DNA from: an uncultured Alteromonadaceae bacterium | GTDB taxonomy: Bacteria; Pseudomonadota; Gammaproteobacteria; Pseudomonadales; Halieaceae | Direction: 5' to 3' | DNA: 64,000 bases | Assembly: GCA_913064725.1 (NCBI GenBank) | Contig: CAJYAI010000002.1 | Span: forward strand, 32,610-96,609 | Part shown: piece by piece, positions 9,000 to 18,755 of the stretch | Layout: each line of letters starts with the position of its first letter | Numbering within the stretch: position 1 is the first letter of the stretch | The notes under the pieces: model-generated | Told to the model about the DNA's origin: nothing | Databases searched by the model: none | What the model saw: the letters and a program-made list of their open reading frames with translations, nothing else | Program-made: the position numbers and the translations under genes

Positions 9000-10624
9000 T
9001 CGCTTGCAGCGTAATCTGGTAGGGTCAGTAGGCCACAGGTTGCGTTAACCGGCACGAGGACTGTATCTGAGGCTTGGTCCTGCAATCTTGGGTAGTCACT
9101 GTTAAAGTGAAGGCCCCGCGACTCCTTCCGATGCTGTGCGCAGGCGACCATCAGCTTTGCCACCTGTGTCAGGTTTCTGAGTTCTAGTAATTCTTTGGTG
9201 ATGGTGAAGCTTGCATAATAATCATCTACTTCCTGCTCTAACACGGCAATGTGATTAGCAGCTCGCTTCAGTCGCCTGTTGGTCCTAACAATCCCTACAT
9301 AATCCCACATCAGTCGGCGCAGTGCGTGCCAGCTATGCTGGATGACGACGGCCTCATCTGACATTCTGACTCGACTATCATCCCATTTAGGCAGACTTTC
9401 ACTCATCACTTCAGGGAGATGAGACTGAATATGTTCGGCTGCACTCAAGGCGTACACGAAACATTCGAGTAACGAATTACTGGCCATTCGATTCGCACCG
9501 TGCAATCCGGTACAGGCAGTCTCGCCGATAACATAGAGACCGTCGATGTCTGTTGCGCCAAAGCGATTAACGACGACACCACCGCAGGTATAATGTGCAG
9601 CGGGAACGACGGGGATTCGGTCTCTTGTTATATCAAGTCCGAGACTGTCGCATTGGGCTAGCACGGATGGGAAATGCGCCTCAATCTCCGCTGATGGCTT
9701 ATGGCTGATGTCCAGGTAAACACATTCGAGTCCGAGCCGCTTCATTTCGTAGTCTATAGCTCTTGCCACCACATCTCGCGGTGCCAGCTCTGCGCGGGCG
9801 TCAAATCGAGGCATAAACCGTTCACCCGATGGCAGGTGAAGCGTAGCTCCCTCGCCACGCAGTGCTTCGGTCAGAAGAAAAGTTCTAGCCTTTGGATGGT
9901 AGAGGCAAGTCGGATGAAATTGATTGAACTCCAAATTCGCCACGCGACATCCCGCACGCCAGGCTAGCGCAATACCGTCACCTGTTGCCCCATCGGGATT
10001 ACTGGTAAATTGATATGCCTTGCTCGCACCGCCGGTGGCTAAGACAATCGCTCTAGCACCGACCGTTTCCACTTCGCCAGTAAGTGTGTTGAGCACATAC
10101 GCACCAACAGTGGCGCCGTTGTTTACGATTAGATCAACAACGCATCGGTCGGTTAGGATGCGGACGTTGTTGCGCTCGTTAATGCGTGCGTTAAGCGCTT
10201 TCGAAATGGCACTACCCGTGCTATCGGCAGAGTGCAGTATGCGTCGGATGGAGTGTCCACCCTCCATCGTCAGGTGAAACTCTCTAAACTCCTGGTCCGG
10301 TTGGTCGTTTCTTAAATCAAAATCAACACCTTGTGCGATTAACCAATCGACCACTTCGCGGCTTCGTTGAATTGTAAAGTTGACTGCAGCTTCATGGCAG
10401 AGGCCTGCCCCGGCTTGAAGCGTGTCAGCTACGTGAGATTCGATAGAATCTCGCTCGTGCAGTACTGCAGCCATGCCTCCTTGAGCCCAAGACGTTGACC
10501 CTGAGTGCAGGTCGGCTTTGGATAATAAGCCGATAGAGAGTGTCTCTGGCAGTTGCAGCGCCAAGCTCAGACCAGCAGCACCACTTCCTACAATCAGGAC
10601 ATCAAAATGTATATCGCGCACCAT
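8993..10624 (-). CDS. nadB: L-aspartate oxidase
   Basis: The first enzyme of de novo NAD synthesis: oxidises L-aspartate to iminoaspartate using FAD, with fumarate or oxygen as acceptor. The N-terminus has the dinucleotide-binding fold ([15 protein letters not shown]). Later segments follow the family: [13 protein letters not shown], HTxEGGHS-like [10 protein letters not shown], and [13 protein letters not shown] with the active-site region. It is 543 aa from the ATG at 10624, close to E. coli NadB; a frame extending to 10678 has no ribosome site. It diverges from the rpoE operon, as in Pseudomonas. Confidence 0.96.
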   Translation of the reverse strand: MVRDIHFDVLIVGSGAAGLSLALQLPETLSIGLLSKADLHSGSTSWAQGGMAAVLHERDSIESHVADTLQAGAGLCHEAAVNFTIQRSREVVDWLIAQGVDFDLRNDQPDQEFREFHLTMEGGHSIRRILHSADSTGSAISKALNARINERNNVRILTDRCVVDLIVNNGATVGAYVLNTLTGEVETVGARAIVLATGGASKAYQFTSNPDGATGDGIALAWRAGCRVANLEFNQFHPTCLYHPKARTFLLTEALRGEGATLHLPSGERFMPRFDARAELAPRDVVARAIDYEMKRLGLECVYLDISHKPSAEIEAHFPSVLAQCDSLGLDITRDRIPVVPAAHYTCGGVVVNRFGATDIDGLYVIGETACTGLHGANRMASNSLLECFVYALSAAEHIQSHLPEVMSESLPKWDDSRVRMSDEAVVIQHSWHALRRLMWDYVGIVRTNRRLKRAANHIAVLEQEVDDYYASFTITKELLELRNLTQVAKLMVACAQHRKESRGLHFNSDYPRLQDQASDTVLVPVNATCGLLTLPDYAASDQ

Positions 10625-10692
10625 GGACTCCGTGTTCTCGCTGCGGCACCCTGTCACCTTAGGCTGCTGATGTCGCATTGTGACAAAGTTTT

Positions 10693-10720
10693 GGAACTTT
10701 TCGAATCAGTTGGCGTCTTA
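10693..10720 (+). promoter_or_regulatory. Sigma-E (AlgU)-dependent promoter of rpoE
   Basis: GGAACTT at 10693-10699 and TCTTA at 10716-10720 are separated by exactly 16 bp. This matches the sigma-E/AlgU consensus (GGAACTT, 16-17 bp, TCTGA) at all -35 positions and four of five -10 positions. It lies 63 bp before the rpoE start, so the sigma factor should activate its own operon, as known for rpoE/algU. Confidence 0.85.
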
Positions 10721-10783
10721 GATCAGTGAACCAGATTGGGCACAAGCGAAAGATGCCAGATCTGTCAGGTGGGAAGAAGTACT

Positions 10784-11368
10784 GTGGCGCTCAGTGATGG
10801 TGACGATAAACTGGTTAAGCGCGCGAAAAAGGGCGACTCTCGGGCGTTTGACCTGTTGGTATTGAAGTATCAGGGGCGCGTAGCCCAGCTCGTGTCGCGG
10901 TATGTTCGCAACAACGCAGAGGTCGAGGATGTGACGCAAGAGGCCTTCATAAAAGCATATCGAGCCTTGCCTTCGTTTCGTGGAGACAGTGCGTTTTATA
11001 CCTGGCTGTACCGCATCGCGGCAAATGCCGCAAAGAATCATTTGGTCGCCATGGGGCGCAGGCCGTCATCCGACGTGGCGCTCGACGGGGCAGAGGCGTT
11101 TGAAATTCCTGATCGCCTGACTGATGCTGAGTCGCCAGATGAGGTTATTATGGCGCAGGAGTTAAAGGACGTTATTGCAAAGGCTATCGACGCCTTGCCT
11201 GCTGAATTGAGATCAGCCTTGACCCTCAGAGAGTTTGAAGGGTTGAGCTACGAAGAGATCGCTGAGGTCATAGAGTGCCCTATTGGTACTGTGAGGTCTC
11301 GGATTTTTAGGGCTAGAGAAGCAATTGATCAACGTGTGGCATTGCAGCTGCAGGGGGGTGCTAAGTGA
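10784..11368 (+). CDS. rpoE: RNA polymerase sigma-E factor (AlgU/RpoE)
   Basis: An ECF sigma factor for envelope stress, 194 aa from the GTG at 10784 (GGAAGAAG just upstream). Region 2 is visible in AFDLLVLKYQGRV, VEDVTQEAFIKAYRAL and FYTWLYRIAANAAKNHL. Region 4 contains LREFEGLSYEEIAEVIECP and GTVRSRIFRAREAI, the -35 recognition helix area. It heads the operon rpoE-rseA-rseB-rseC-mucD and overlaps rseA by 4 bp (GTGA). It is predicted to autoregulate through the promoter at 10693-10720 and to be held at the membrane by RseA/MucA. Confidence 0.96.
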   Translation: MALSDGDDKLVKRAKKGDSRAFDLLVLKYQGRVAQLVSRYVRNNAEVEDVTQEAFIKAYRALPSFRGDSAFYTWLYRIAANAAKNHLVAMGRRPSSDVALDGAEAFEIPDRLTDAESPDEVIMAQELKDVIAKAIDALPAELRSALTLREFEGLSYEEIAEVIECPIGTVRSRIFRAREAIDQRVALQLQGGAK

Positions 11369-12003
11369 CTGAGAACGGTGGGTCGGATATGACTGAAGAT
11401 GACGTGATTAAGGCCAAGCAGAGTGTTTCCGCGCTAATGGACGACGAGGCCAATGATTTAGACGTCGCCAGAGCACTCCGTGGTGTTGCCGATTCTGATG
11501 ACTTAAGAGCATTTTGGCGTCGCCAGCAGTTAGTGCGTGAATCAATGCAGGGCAGCGCATTTAACACAGCGTCCCTTGATGTCAGCGATGCTGTCAAGCA
11601 AACGATTGCGGCCGATACGCGGCGGTATGCGAATCCGCTGGTATCAATGGCTGTAGCGGCCTCGGTTACCGTGGCAGTGGTGCTCGGTAGTCAACAGGCA
11701 TTGCTCCTTAACACGCAACCGCTCAATGCTGTAACGGCCCCTGGCGCTGTGGTTCAAATGCCTGGAGCGGGCGTGATTCAAGCGAGTTTCGAGGAATCAT
11801 CCGTCCCGCAGTTGCGGTCTGTGCCCTCTACGCAGGCGAGCCCCTCGATACAGAGTGACCAATACACTAATCGAGTCAGCTATAATCGCGTCGCTAGCGA
11901 GCGGCTCCAATCGTTGCTATCGGTTCACTATGCGGCTGCCTCTGAGGCATCCATTACGCCGTTCGTGACTCGCTCAATCGCTCCCGAAATGGCGCCCAAA
12001 TAA
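11365..12003 (+). CDS. rseA: Anti-sigma-E factor RseA/MucA
   Basis: A single-pass inner-membrane anti-sigma factor. Residues 19-60 form the cytoplasmic sigma-binding domain (SVSALMDDEANDLDVARALR, then LRAFWRRQQLVRESM), typical of RseA/MucA. A membrane segment spans about 92-109, and the remainder is a Ser/Gln-rich periplasmic domain ending RSIAPEMAPK. Regulated proteolysis of such proteins releases sigma-E; the periplasmic part contacts RseB. The GTG at 11365 has a strong AGGGGGG-type site and overlaps the rpoE stop; an ATG at 11389 is a possible alternative. The protein is 212 aa. Confidence 0.92.
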   Translation: MTENGGSDMTEDDVIKAKQSVSALMDDEANDLDVARALRGVADSDDLRAFWRRQQLVRESMQGSAFNTASLDVSDAVKQTIAADTRRYANPLVSMAVAASVTVAVVLGSQQALLLNTQPLNAVTAPGAVVQMPGAGVIQASFEESSVPQLRSVPSTQASPSIQSDQYTNRVSYNRVASERLQSLLSVHYAAASEASITPFVTRSIAPEMAPK

Positions 12004-12029
12004 ATGGCGCCCTAATATCAGAGGTGGCA

Positions 12030-12917
12030 GTGATCAAAGCAGTACAGGTTGTCATATGGATAGGCCTACTGACAGGTGTCGTCCCCCATGCATTATCCGC
12101 GGATACTAACGCTGACTGTACTCTGAGTCCTGCCGTGACCGACGCTGTCGATAGGTTGCAGCGAGCTCATGCTAATTTTTCGGTTTCGGGCACCTTTTTA
12201 AAAGAGTCGTCTGCGGAAAGGGCATTTATCTCCAGCTCGCTTGCCGCTGGGGACGAGACGGGCAGTCTGACATACCTCAACGCGTCGAACTCAGGATCAT
12301 CACAGACCATATGGGCGCCACAAGGACCGACACTGTCTGCTTGTGACCTCCATCGCGTTTATGTGCTGTCGATTGAGACCAGAACTAAAGTGGCAGGGCG
12401 GTCAACATCGATATTGCACCTGCGGCCCCGGGATGGTTTGCGGTTAGGTTACCGTTTAGCGATAGATGATATATCCGGTCTGATACTGAGATCAGAGTCG
12501 CTGGGTGGTGATGGCAGACTGTTAGAGCGTCACGAGTACGCGTCCGTGTCCATAACGCCGAATGATGGAGCCGTGGGGACTCAATTTTCGCAAGCAGATG
12601 AGAAGGCGGAGATTACCCTCATGCAAGACCTCGAGCTCGTCGGATTGCCCTTAGGTTACCGTGGCAGACTAGCGCGTGGCTCAGAGCAACGAGCACTGTT
12701 TGTCAGCGATGGTATAGCGTCGGCAACGGTCGTATTTGAGCCATTGCCAAACGGGCTATCACCGGGTGAAGGGGCTGCTCGACGCGGTGCTACATTAACG
12801 TATTCTCGTGGCAGTATTGTCGGGGGAGCAGGGGTGCTGGTCACAGTGATCGGTGAGGTCCCATTGCCCGCAGCCCGTTTAATAGCGGACGCGGTAAAAG
12901 TGGTACCGAGGCGCTAA
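12030..12917 (+). CDS. rseB: Periplasmic sigma-E regulator RseB/MucB
   Basis: Binds the periplasmic domain of RseA/MucA and protects it from DegS-type cleavage until envelope signals displace it. The 295-residue protein has a signal peptide (residues 1-24) and the two-domain RseB layout: the N-terminal LolA-like domain with RLGYRLAIDDISGLILRSE and LLERHEYASVSI, and a C-terminal domain with LPLGYRG and LFVSDGIASATVV. Start chosen at the GTG at 12030, with AGAGG 5 nt upstream; a GTG at 12024 would bury that site. Third gene of the sigma-E operon. Confidence 0.92.
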   Translation: MIKAVQVVIWIGLLTGVVPHALSADTNADCTLSPAVTDAVDRLQRAHANFSVSGTFLKESSAERAFISSSLAAGDETGSLTYLNASNSGSSQTIWAPQGPTLSACDLHRVYVLSIETRTKVAGRSTSILHLRPRDGLRLGYRLAIDDISGLILRSESLGGDGRLLERHEYASVSITPNDGAVGTQFSQADEKAEITLMQDLELVGLPLGYRGRLARGSEQRALFVSDGIASATVVFEPLPNGLSPGEGAARRGATLTYSRGSIVGGAGVLVTVIGEVPLPAARLIADAVKVVPRR

Positions 12918-12922
12918 CCCTC

Positions 12923-13402
12923 ATGAAAGTGCTTGAAATTGGCAGGGTTGTCGCATTGGAAAAGACCAAGGTCTGGGTAGAAACCATTCGCACTTCTGCG
13001 TGTGGATCTTGTGCTGCCAGATCGGGTTGCGGTCATCGAACACTTGCCGGTGCGCTCACAAGTGACAAAGGCCTTGTCAGAGTTGGTGAGTCTGAATCGC
13101 TCAGAGCGGGCGCTTGTTCAGTCAATGACCGGGTTGAAATTTCAATACCGAGAACCACATTGTCTTCAGGCGCGCTACTGTTGTACGGGAGCCCTCTCGT
13201 AGCCGGCATTGTTGTAGCTACGGTCTTGAGCCCTGCGCACGACCTTATTATTGCCGCCGGCTTTTTTGGCGGTCTTTTCGCCGCGTTTCTTGCGCTGAAG
13301 TGGCTGTCGACGCGCGAGCTGTTCGGTAATGTTGAGCCGCGTTTGGAGCGTCTCGTTGAAATTAACGTGGGTGACTCACCAGTGCCGGTTGAGATCTCCT
13401 AG
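12923..13402 (+). CDS. rseC: RseC/MucC family protein
   Basis: A small inner-membrane protein (159 aa) of the RseC/MucC family, with a Cys cluster near the N-terminus (Cys27, Cys30, Cys36 in ACGSCAARSGCG). Two membrane helices follow, at about 82-102 and 107-128. Members modulate sigma-E activity and relate to the Rnf/SoxR-reducing system; the Cys cluster suggests metal or redox chemistry (inference). It follows rseB by 5 bp and completes the rseABC set. Confidence 0.9.
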   Translation: MKVLEIGRVVALEKTKVWVETIRTSACGSCAARSGCGHRTLAGALTSDKGLVRVGESESLRAGACSVNDRVEISIPRTTLSSGALLLYGSPLVAGIVVATVLSPAHDLIIAAGFFGGLFAAFLALKWLSTRELFGNVEPRLERLVEINVGDSPVPVEIS

Positions 13403-13485
13403 CGCTAATTGTGTGTCTGAGCGCAAAGATGAGCGTCACTAGCTAATCCCGGCTTTGCGTGAAAAATTTATGAGAGGTATTTATC

Positions 13486-14889
13486 ATGTTGCTGCGATTT
13501 TCCTTTGGTTTGCTGTTGTTGTGTTCCAGTCACGTCTTGCACGCTGCCCTTCCGGATTTTGCTCAGATCGTCGAGGAGCGGTCCCCTGCTGTGGTGAAAA
13601 TCATCGCTGAGGCCACAGCGCCCGTGGCGACATCGCGAGATCAAATGCCGGAGCTAGAAGAGCTCGAGCAACTTCCGGAAGCACTCCGTCGCTTTTTTCA
13701 ATACCGAAACCCGCCAGCTCCGAGGGCTGGGGGTACCGGCTCTGGTTTTATAATTTCCGACGATGGTTACATCGTAACGAACCACCATGTTGTCGACGGC
13801 GCGGATACTGTGATCGTGCGAATGTCTGATCGTCGTGAATTTGATGCAGAGGTCGTCGGTACAGATCAGCGCTCTGATTTAGCTCTCTTGCGGGTCAGCG
13901 CCACTAATCTCCCCTTCGTCAGTCTAGGGAGTTCGAGCGACTTGAGAGTAGGGCAATGGGTATTGGCCATCGGATCACCATTCGGACTTGATTATTCTGT
14001 GACTGCTGGAATTGTCAGTGCCAAAGGGCGAAGCCTGCCGACTGAGCGCGGTGAGAATTATGTGCCCTTCATTCAAACCGACGTCGCGATTAATCCGGGC
14101 AACTCGGGGGGGCCACTTTTCGACCTGAGTGGCGATGTTGTGGGTGTTAACTCTCAAATCTTCACGCGGTCGGGTGGATCTATTGGTTTGTCGTTTGCCA
14201 TTCCAGCAAAGGTGGTAGCAAACATCATAGACCAATTGAAAGCGCGGGGAGAGGTCGTGCGCGGTTGGTTAGGTGTCAGTATTCAGGATGTTAATAAGAC
14301 ACTCGCTGATTCATTTGATCTAGACCGTCCACGCGGCGCATTGATCGCGCAGGTTGGGGGCGGATCTCCAGCGGAACGAGCCGGTTTAGAGTCCGGCGAT
14401 ATCATCGTCGAGGTGGATGGGGAGTCAATCGAGGTATCGGCCGATCTGCCGCATGTTGTGGGTTTGCTCGCACCGGGCACGATAGTGGATGTCACCGTCA
14501 TTAGAGAAGGAGAATCCAAAGGTCTACGTGTCGAGATCGGCGCTTTAGAGGCCGATGAAGTGGCTCGTATCGAGACCAGCACCAATGAGCCTGGCGTATT
14601 GCGTGTCCTGGGGATGACGCTGCGTGACGCCGAGGAGGCGGACGACGAAACTGCGGCTGATGTGCGTGGTGGAGCTGTGGTTGTCGATGTGGAAATGGCA
14701 TCTCCGGCCTTTGAGGCAGGTATTAGACCCAACGATATCGTGACTCGGTTTGGACGGACTGCTATTAGCCGCTTAGACGACATGCAACAAGCCGTCGATA
14801 AAATCGATGCAGGTGATTCAGTGCCAATGAGGCTTACTCGGCAGGGGACCCCGTTATTCATTGGTATCAAAGTACCGGAAAATGACTAA
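13486..14889 (+). CDS. mucD: Do-family periplasmic serine protease (MucD/DegP-like)
   Basis: A periplasmic protease/chaperone of the HtrA family. The signal peptide covers residues 1-20. The trypsin-like domain has the triad His101 (NHHVVDGAD), Asp131 (RSDLALLRV) and Ser207 (GNSGGP), followed by two PDZ domains at about 265-350 and 375-465. It is 467 aa, matching MucD/DegQ. As the last gene of the rpoE operon it corresponds to mucD, which degrades misfolded envelope proteins and dampens sigma-E activation. An AGAGG site sits 9 nt before the ATG. An 83-bp gap separates it from rseC, and a terminator follows. Confidence 0.94.
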   Translation: MLLRFSFGLLLLCSSHVLHAALPDFAQIVEERSPAVVKIIAEATAPVATSRDQMPELEELEQLPEALRRFFQYRNPPAPRAGGTGSGFIISDDGYIVTNHHVVDGADTVIVRMSDRREFDAEVVGTDQRSDLALLRVSATNLPFVSLGSSSDLRVGQWVLAIGSPFGLDYSVTAGIVSAKGRSLPTERGENYVPFIQTDVAINPGNSGGPLFDLSGDVVGVNSQIFTRSGGSIGLSFAIPAKVVANIIDQLKARGEVVRGWLGVSIQDVNKTLADSFDLDRPRGALIAQVGGGSPAERAGLESGDIIVEVDGESIEVSADLPHVVGLLAPGTIVDVTVIREGESKGLRVEIGALEADEVARIETSTNEPGVLRVLGMTLRDAEEADDETAADVRGGAVVVDVEMASPAFEAGIRPNDIVTRFGRTAISRLDDMQQAVDKIDAGDSVPMRLTRQGTPLFIGIKVPEND

Positions 14890-14938
14890 GCATTGAGTGG
14901 TCAGGGCATTGGCCCCTGCGCTAAACTCCGCCTCCGAT

Positions 14939-14967
14939 AGGGCCCGAGACCGGGCCCTTATTTATTA
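14939..14967 (+). terminator. Intrinsic terminator after mucD
   Basis: An 8-bp perfect GC-rich stem (AGGGCCCG / CGGGCCCT) with an AGAC tetraloop at 14939-14958 is followed by TTATTTATT. It ends the sigma-E operon and separates it from lepA. The downstream tract is only moderately T-rich. Confidence 0.8.
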
Positions 14968-14981
14968 TCTAGGGAGCCGCA

Positions 14982-16778
14982 GTGACCGATCTGAGTCACA
15001 TTCGCAATTTTTCAATTATCGCGCACATTGATCACGGTAAGTCGACGCTAGCTGACCGGTTCATTCAGCATTGTGGGGGATTGTCAGCCCGCGATATGGC
15101 TGAGCAGGTGCTCGACTCGATGGATATTGAGCGTGAGCGCGGCATCACCATCAAAGCTCAGAGTGTCACCCTAGACTATACCGCGCGTAGCGGCAGAGTT
15201 TATCAGCTGAATTTTATTGATACTCCCGGGCATGTTGATTTCTCGTATGAGGTGTCGCGCTCGTTGGCAGCCTGCGAAGGTGCCCTTTTGGTGGTGGATG
15301 CAGGGCAGGGCGTAGAGGCCCAGTCGGTAGCGAATTGCTATACCGCTATTGAGCAGGGCCTTGAGGTGTTGCCCATTCTTAATAAAATGGATTTGGCTCA
15401 GGCGGAACCCGATCGGGTAAAGAACGAAATCGAGGAAATCATTGGTATTGAGGCGAGTGAGGCTGTTCCCGTTAGCGCCAAGACCGGTTTAGGCATTGAG
15501 GATGCCCTTGAGTATTTAGTCGAGCATATACCGCCGCCTATAGGCGACTATGATAAGCCGCTGCAGGCTCTGATCATTGACTCCTGGTTTGACAACTACC
15601 TCGGCGTCGTATCGCTGGTCCGAGTCAAAGAGGGCAGCTTGAGAAAGCGCGATAAATTTATGGTGAAATCCACCGGCAAAGTTCATCAAGCCGACATGAT
15701 TGGCGTATTTACACCTCGTCGAACAGTGACTGATCAGTTGCGGGCAGGCGAGGTGGGTTTCATCGTCGCGGGCATTAAAGACATCAAAGGAGCTCCGGTT
15801 GGCGACACTTTAATTGCCTCTAACGCAGCCAATACGGCGGCCTTACCCGGATTCAAGGAGGTAAAACCTCAGGTATACGCCGGTATCTTCACGATTAATG
15901 CCGATGACTATGAAGACTTTAGGGATGCGTTGGGGAAGCTGACCCTCAATGACGCCTCATTGTTTTACGAACCTGAATCCTCGGACGCATTAGGCTTTGG
16001 ATTTCGCTGCGGCTTTCTCGGCATGTTGCATATGGAAATTATTCAGGAGCGACTCGAGAGGGAATACAACCTTGATTTGATAACGACCGCCCCTACGGTT
16101 ATCTATGAGGTCGTGAAGAAGGGCGGCGATGTCGTTAACGTCGATAATCCATCGAAGCTTCCTGATTTGGGTGATATTGAGAGCATGCGCGAACCTATAG
16201 CGCGCTGCACGATTCTGACACCGCAGGATTACCTCGGCGCAGTCATTACTTTATGTGTCGAAAAGCGCGGGTCTCAAGTGGATCTGCAGTTCCTGGGCCA
16301 GCAAGTTCAAGTGGTTTACGATATCCCTATGGCTGAGGTGGTGTTGGACTTTTTCGATCGCTTAAAATCGGCTAGTAGAGGTTACGCGTCTCTCGACTAT
16401 TCATTTGAGCGCTTCGAGACGGCGCCATTGTCGCGCTTAGATGTTCTCATTAACGGTGATAAAGTCGATGCACTATCGGTGATTGTGCATAGAGACTATA
16501 TTCAGAGTCGCGGTCGCGTGTTGACGGAGAAGATGAAGGATCTCATTCCTCGTCAAATGTTTGATGTCGCGATACAGGCAGCTGTAGGCGGGAAAATAGT
16601 GGCTCGGCAAACCGTCAAGGCACTTCGCAAAAATGTGACAGCTAAATGCTATGGCGGTGACGTTACTCGAAAGAAAAAGCTGTTGGAGAAGCAAAAAGCA
16701 GGCAAGAAACGTATGAAGCAGGTAGGCAATGTTGAGATACCACAAACCGCCTTTTTGGCGGTGCTTCAAGTCGACTAG
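14982..16778 (+). CDS. lepA: Elongation factor 4 (LepA)
   Basis: A translational GTPase that back-translocates or remodels stalled ribosomes and affects initiation. The G domain shows [27 protein letters not shown] and NKMDLAQ. The C-terminal LepA-specific domain ends with the basic [20 protein letters not shown] segment. It is 598 aa, the usual length. The GTG at 14982 has AGGGAG 5 nt upstream. It opens the conserved lepA-lepB-rnc-era-recO run. Confidence 0.97.
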   Translation: MTDLSHIRNFSIIAHIDHGKSTLADRFIQHCGGLSARDMAEQVLDSMDIERERGITIKAQSVTLDYTARSGRVYQLNFIDTPGHVDFSYEVSRSLAACEGALLVVDAGQGVEAQSVANCYTAIEQGLEVLPILNKMDLAQAEPDRVKNEIEEIIGIEASEAVPVSAKTGLGIEDALEYLVEHIPPPIGDYDKPLQALIIDSWFDNYLGVVSLVRVKEGSLRKRDKFMVKSTGKVHQADMIGVFTPRRTVTDQLRAGEVGFIVAGIKDIKGAPVGDTLIASNAANTAALPGFKEVKPQVYAGIFTINADDYEDFRDALGKLTLNDASLFYEPESSDALGFGFRCGFLGMLHMEIIQERLEREYNLDLITTAPTVIYEVVKKGGDVVNVDNPSKLPDLGDIESMREPIARCTILTPQDYLGAVITLCVEKRGSQVDLQFLGQQVQVVYDIPMAEVVLDFFDRLKSASRGYASLDYSFERFETAPLSRLDVLINGDKVDALSVIVHRDYIQSRGRVLTEKMKDLIPRQMFDVAIQAAVGGKIVARQTVKALRKNVTAKCYGGDVTRKKKLLEKQKAGKKRMKQVGNVEIPQTAFLAVLQVD

Positions 16779-16802
16779 TGTACTGCCTGCGAGGATATAA
16801 CG

Positions 16803-17642
16803 TTGAATATTGATCTGCCTCTGATACTTACCCTGATTGTCGGTGTGAGCGGCGCTATCTGGATGGTTGACGGGCTACTTTTTGCCAGGGCTCGCGCTGC
16901 ACGGCTAGAACAACTTCAAAATCAGTACCCGGGCTGGCAGGATAGTGGCTCTTCGGATGCCAAACTGTTTGCCGCCGCTGCGGCTCGAGCAGCGACCGAC
17001 CCCGTGGTTGTAGAGTATGCAAAGTCGTTTTTTCCGGTGTTGGCCTTCGTACTAGTATTGCGATCGTTTCTTTATGAGCCGTTTCAGATTCCCTCGTCGT
17101 CGATGGTGCCAACGCTGCAGGTCGGTGATTATATTTTGGTAAACAAATACCGATACGGCTTGAGACTGCCGGTTACGCGGACCAAGATCTGGGATATGGC
17201 GTCGCCGCAAAGGGGCGATGTGATGGTTTTTTATCCGCCCCATGCGAACGATCAGTATTACATCAAGCGGGTCATTGGTATCCCAGGGGATCGTGTGCAG
17301 TACCGCAATAAGCAGTTGACGGTAAATGGTGAGGCGATCCCGCGAGAATGGCTAGTGGATGCCGAAGGTACAGCGCGAATGCAGATTGGGTTGGAGACAC
17401 CGCGAGGCGATAGGGCTCATCCAATACAAGTGGATCGGATGCGGCCTGCGCGAGATTTTTTTGTTGTCGTGCGGCCCGGTCATTACTTCATGATGGGGGA
17501 TAACCGCGATAACAGCAGCGATAGCCGTGTTTGGGGACAGGTACCTGAGGCAGATATTGTTGGCGAAGCAGTGGCGATCTGGATGCACTGGGAGTCATTA
17601 TTCAGTATTCCGAGCTTTGATCGAGTAGGCGGGCTGCATTGA
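16803..17642 (+). CDS. lepB: Signal peptidase I
   Basis: Inner-membrane protease that removes signal peptides from exported proteins. Two membrane segments lie near 5-27 and 76-92. The catalytic dyad is visible as Ser100 in IPSSSMVPTL and Lys155 in YYIKRVIGIPGDRV; the MMGDNRDNSSDSRVWG box is intact. It is 279 aa. The start is a TTG at 16803 with GAGGA about 7 nt upstream. The stop overlaps the start of the next gene by 4 bp, pointing to coupled translation. Confidence 0.96.
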   Translation: MNIDLPLILTLIVGVSGAIWMVDGLLFARARAARLEQLQNQYPGWQDSGSSDAKLFAAAAARAATDPVVVEYAKSFFPVLAFVLVLRSFLYEPFQIPSSSMVPTLQVGDYILVNKYRYGLRLPVTRTKIWDMASPQRGDVMVFYPPHANDQYYIKRVIGIPGDRVQYRNKQLTVNGEAIPREWLVDAEGTARMQIGLETPRGDRAHPIQVDRMRPARDFFVVVRPGHYFMMGDNRDNSSDSRVWGQVPEADIVGEAVAIWMHWESLFSIPSFDRVGGLH

Positions 17643-18049
17643 TTAGCGCCTCAACTTGGCCCTCGTACCGAGGCTCGCAGGTACCGCCGAAGGGCGTTCG
17701 CGGCAGTGGTACCGTTTCCGTTTTTTGCGCAGTTATTACTGCCTGGGTATTACTCACGGCGATCTTACGCGTACTACCGGTGTATCTTGAGCACAGAACA
17801 ATTGTCAGTGTGATGGGATCGGTTGTGGAAGGCTACGCATCGGGTACGGATTCGACGAGCGATGTAAGAGAAGCGCTGAATCGCGCTTGGTCCGTGAACC
17901 GTATCGATCAAGCGGACGTCGATGATGTGAAAATTGAGCGTTTAAGATCCCATGTTGTGCTCCGGCTGAATTATCAGGCTGAGTTTCCTCTGTTCGGACC
18001 CGTCAACGGTGTATGGGACTTCGATGAAGTGGAAGTCGATGGCCGATAG
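17639..18049 (+). CDS. DUF4845 membrane protein
   Basis: A 136-residue protein with one membrane helix near 27-48 and a small extracytoplasmic domain (VVEGYASGTDSTSDVREALN, then VVLRLNYQAEFPLFGPV). DUF4845 genes are regularly found between lepB and rnc in gammaproteobacteria. Function is not established, though the position next to signal peptidase suggests an envelope role. The start is probably the TTG at 17639 overlapping lepB; the end overlaps rnc by about 11 bp. Confidence 0.82.
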   Translation: MISASTWPSYRGSQVPPKGVRGSGTVSVFCAVITAWVLLTAILRVLPVYLEHRTIVSVMGSVVEGYASGTDSTSDVREALNRAWSVNRIDQADVDDVKIERLRSHVVLRLNYQAEFPLFGPVNGVWDFDEVEVDGR

Positions 18050-18755
18050 TTCGATGACGGGCGCGCCGCGGTCGACGGTGAAGCTCACTCATGTGGCTCT
18101 TCAGCGCGCGATTGGCTACCAATTTGCGGACGAAGCGCTGCTAGTCAGAGCTCTTACCCACCGTAGCTTCGGCGCAGACAATAACGAGAGACTCGAATTT
18201 ATTGGCGACGGTATTGTCAACGCTGTAGCCGCCAATCTCCTTTACCATTCGTTCCCAGCGCTTGACGAGGGCGATTTATCGCGTCTGCGATCAAAGCTGG
18301 TATCAAAAGAGGGATTGGCCAGAGTAGCTGCCCGTTTTGATCTGAGTGCTTCGATACGCCTTGGCGCGGGTGAACGGAAAAGTGGTGGTAGACAGCGAGC
18401 CAGTATTTTGGCCGATGCGGTAGAAGCTATTGCGGGCGCTGTCCTTATTGAGTCTGGATTTGACGTGGCGAGTAATGTTGTCGCTACTTGGTTTGACGAG
18501 GACGTGGCTTCCCTGGATGTAAGCCGTTCTCGTGACGCGAAGACACGATTGCAGGAGTGGTTGCAAGGCAGAGGCCACTCTCTACCGCAATACGCGGTTC
18601 GATCTATTAGTGGCGAAGACCACCATCAGATGTTTGATGTCGTCTGCTCCTGTGATGCTACCGATGTCACAGGTGAGGGCAGTGCGTCCAGCCGGAAAAA
18701 AGCCGAGCAAATTGCGGCTGACGCGTTGTTGGAGATATTGAGTAATGACAGATAA
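18039..18755 (+). CDS. rnc: Ribonuclease III
   Basis: Double-strand-specific endoribonuclease for rRNA and mRNA processing. The nuclease signature is NERLEFIGD (residues 49-57) with the second acidic site in ADAVEAIAGAV. The C-terminal dsRNA-binding domain covers roughly 165-238 (AKTRLQEWLQGRGHSLPQY to SSRKKAEQIAADALLEI). The Leu usually found in NERLEFLGD is Ile here, a mild change. It is 238 aa from the ATG at 18039; nearby ATGs at 18024 and 18054 are also possible. Overlaps era by 11 bp. Confidence 0.94.
   Translation: MADSSMTGAPRSTVKLTHVALQRAIGYQFADEALLVRALTHRSFGADNNERLEFIGDGIVNAVAANLLYHSFPALDEGDLSRLRSKLVSKEGLARVAARFDLSASIRLGAGERKSGGRQRASILADAVEAIAGAVLIESGFDVASNVVATWFDEDVASLDVSRSRDAKTRLQEWLQGRGHSLPQYAVRSISGEDHHQMFDVVCSCDATDVTGEGSASSRKKAEQIAADALLEILSNDR

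Noticed and set aside
16747..16761. Hairpin CCGCC-TTTTT-GGCGG near the lepA end
   Set aside because: It lies inside the lepA coding sequence, and no T tract follows the stem, so it is not a terminator.
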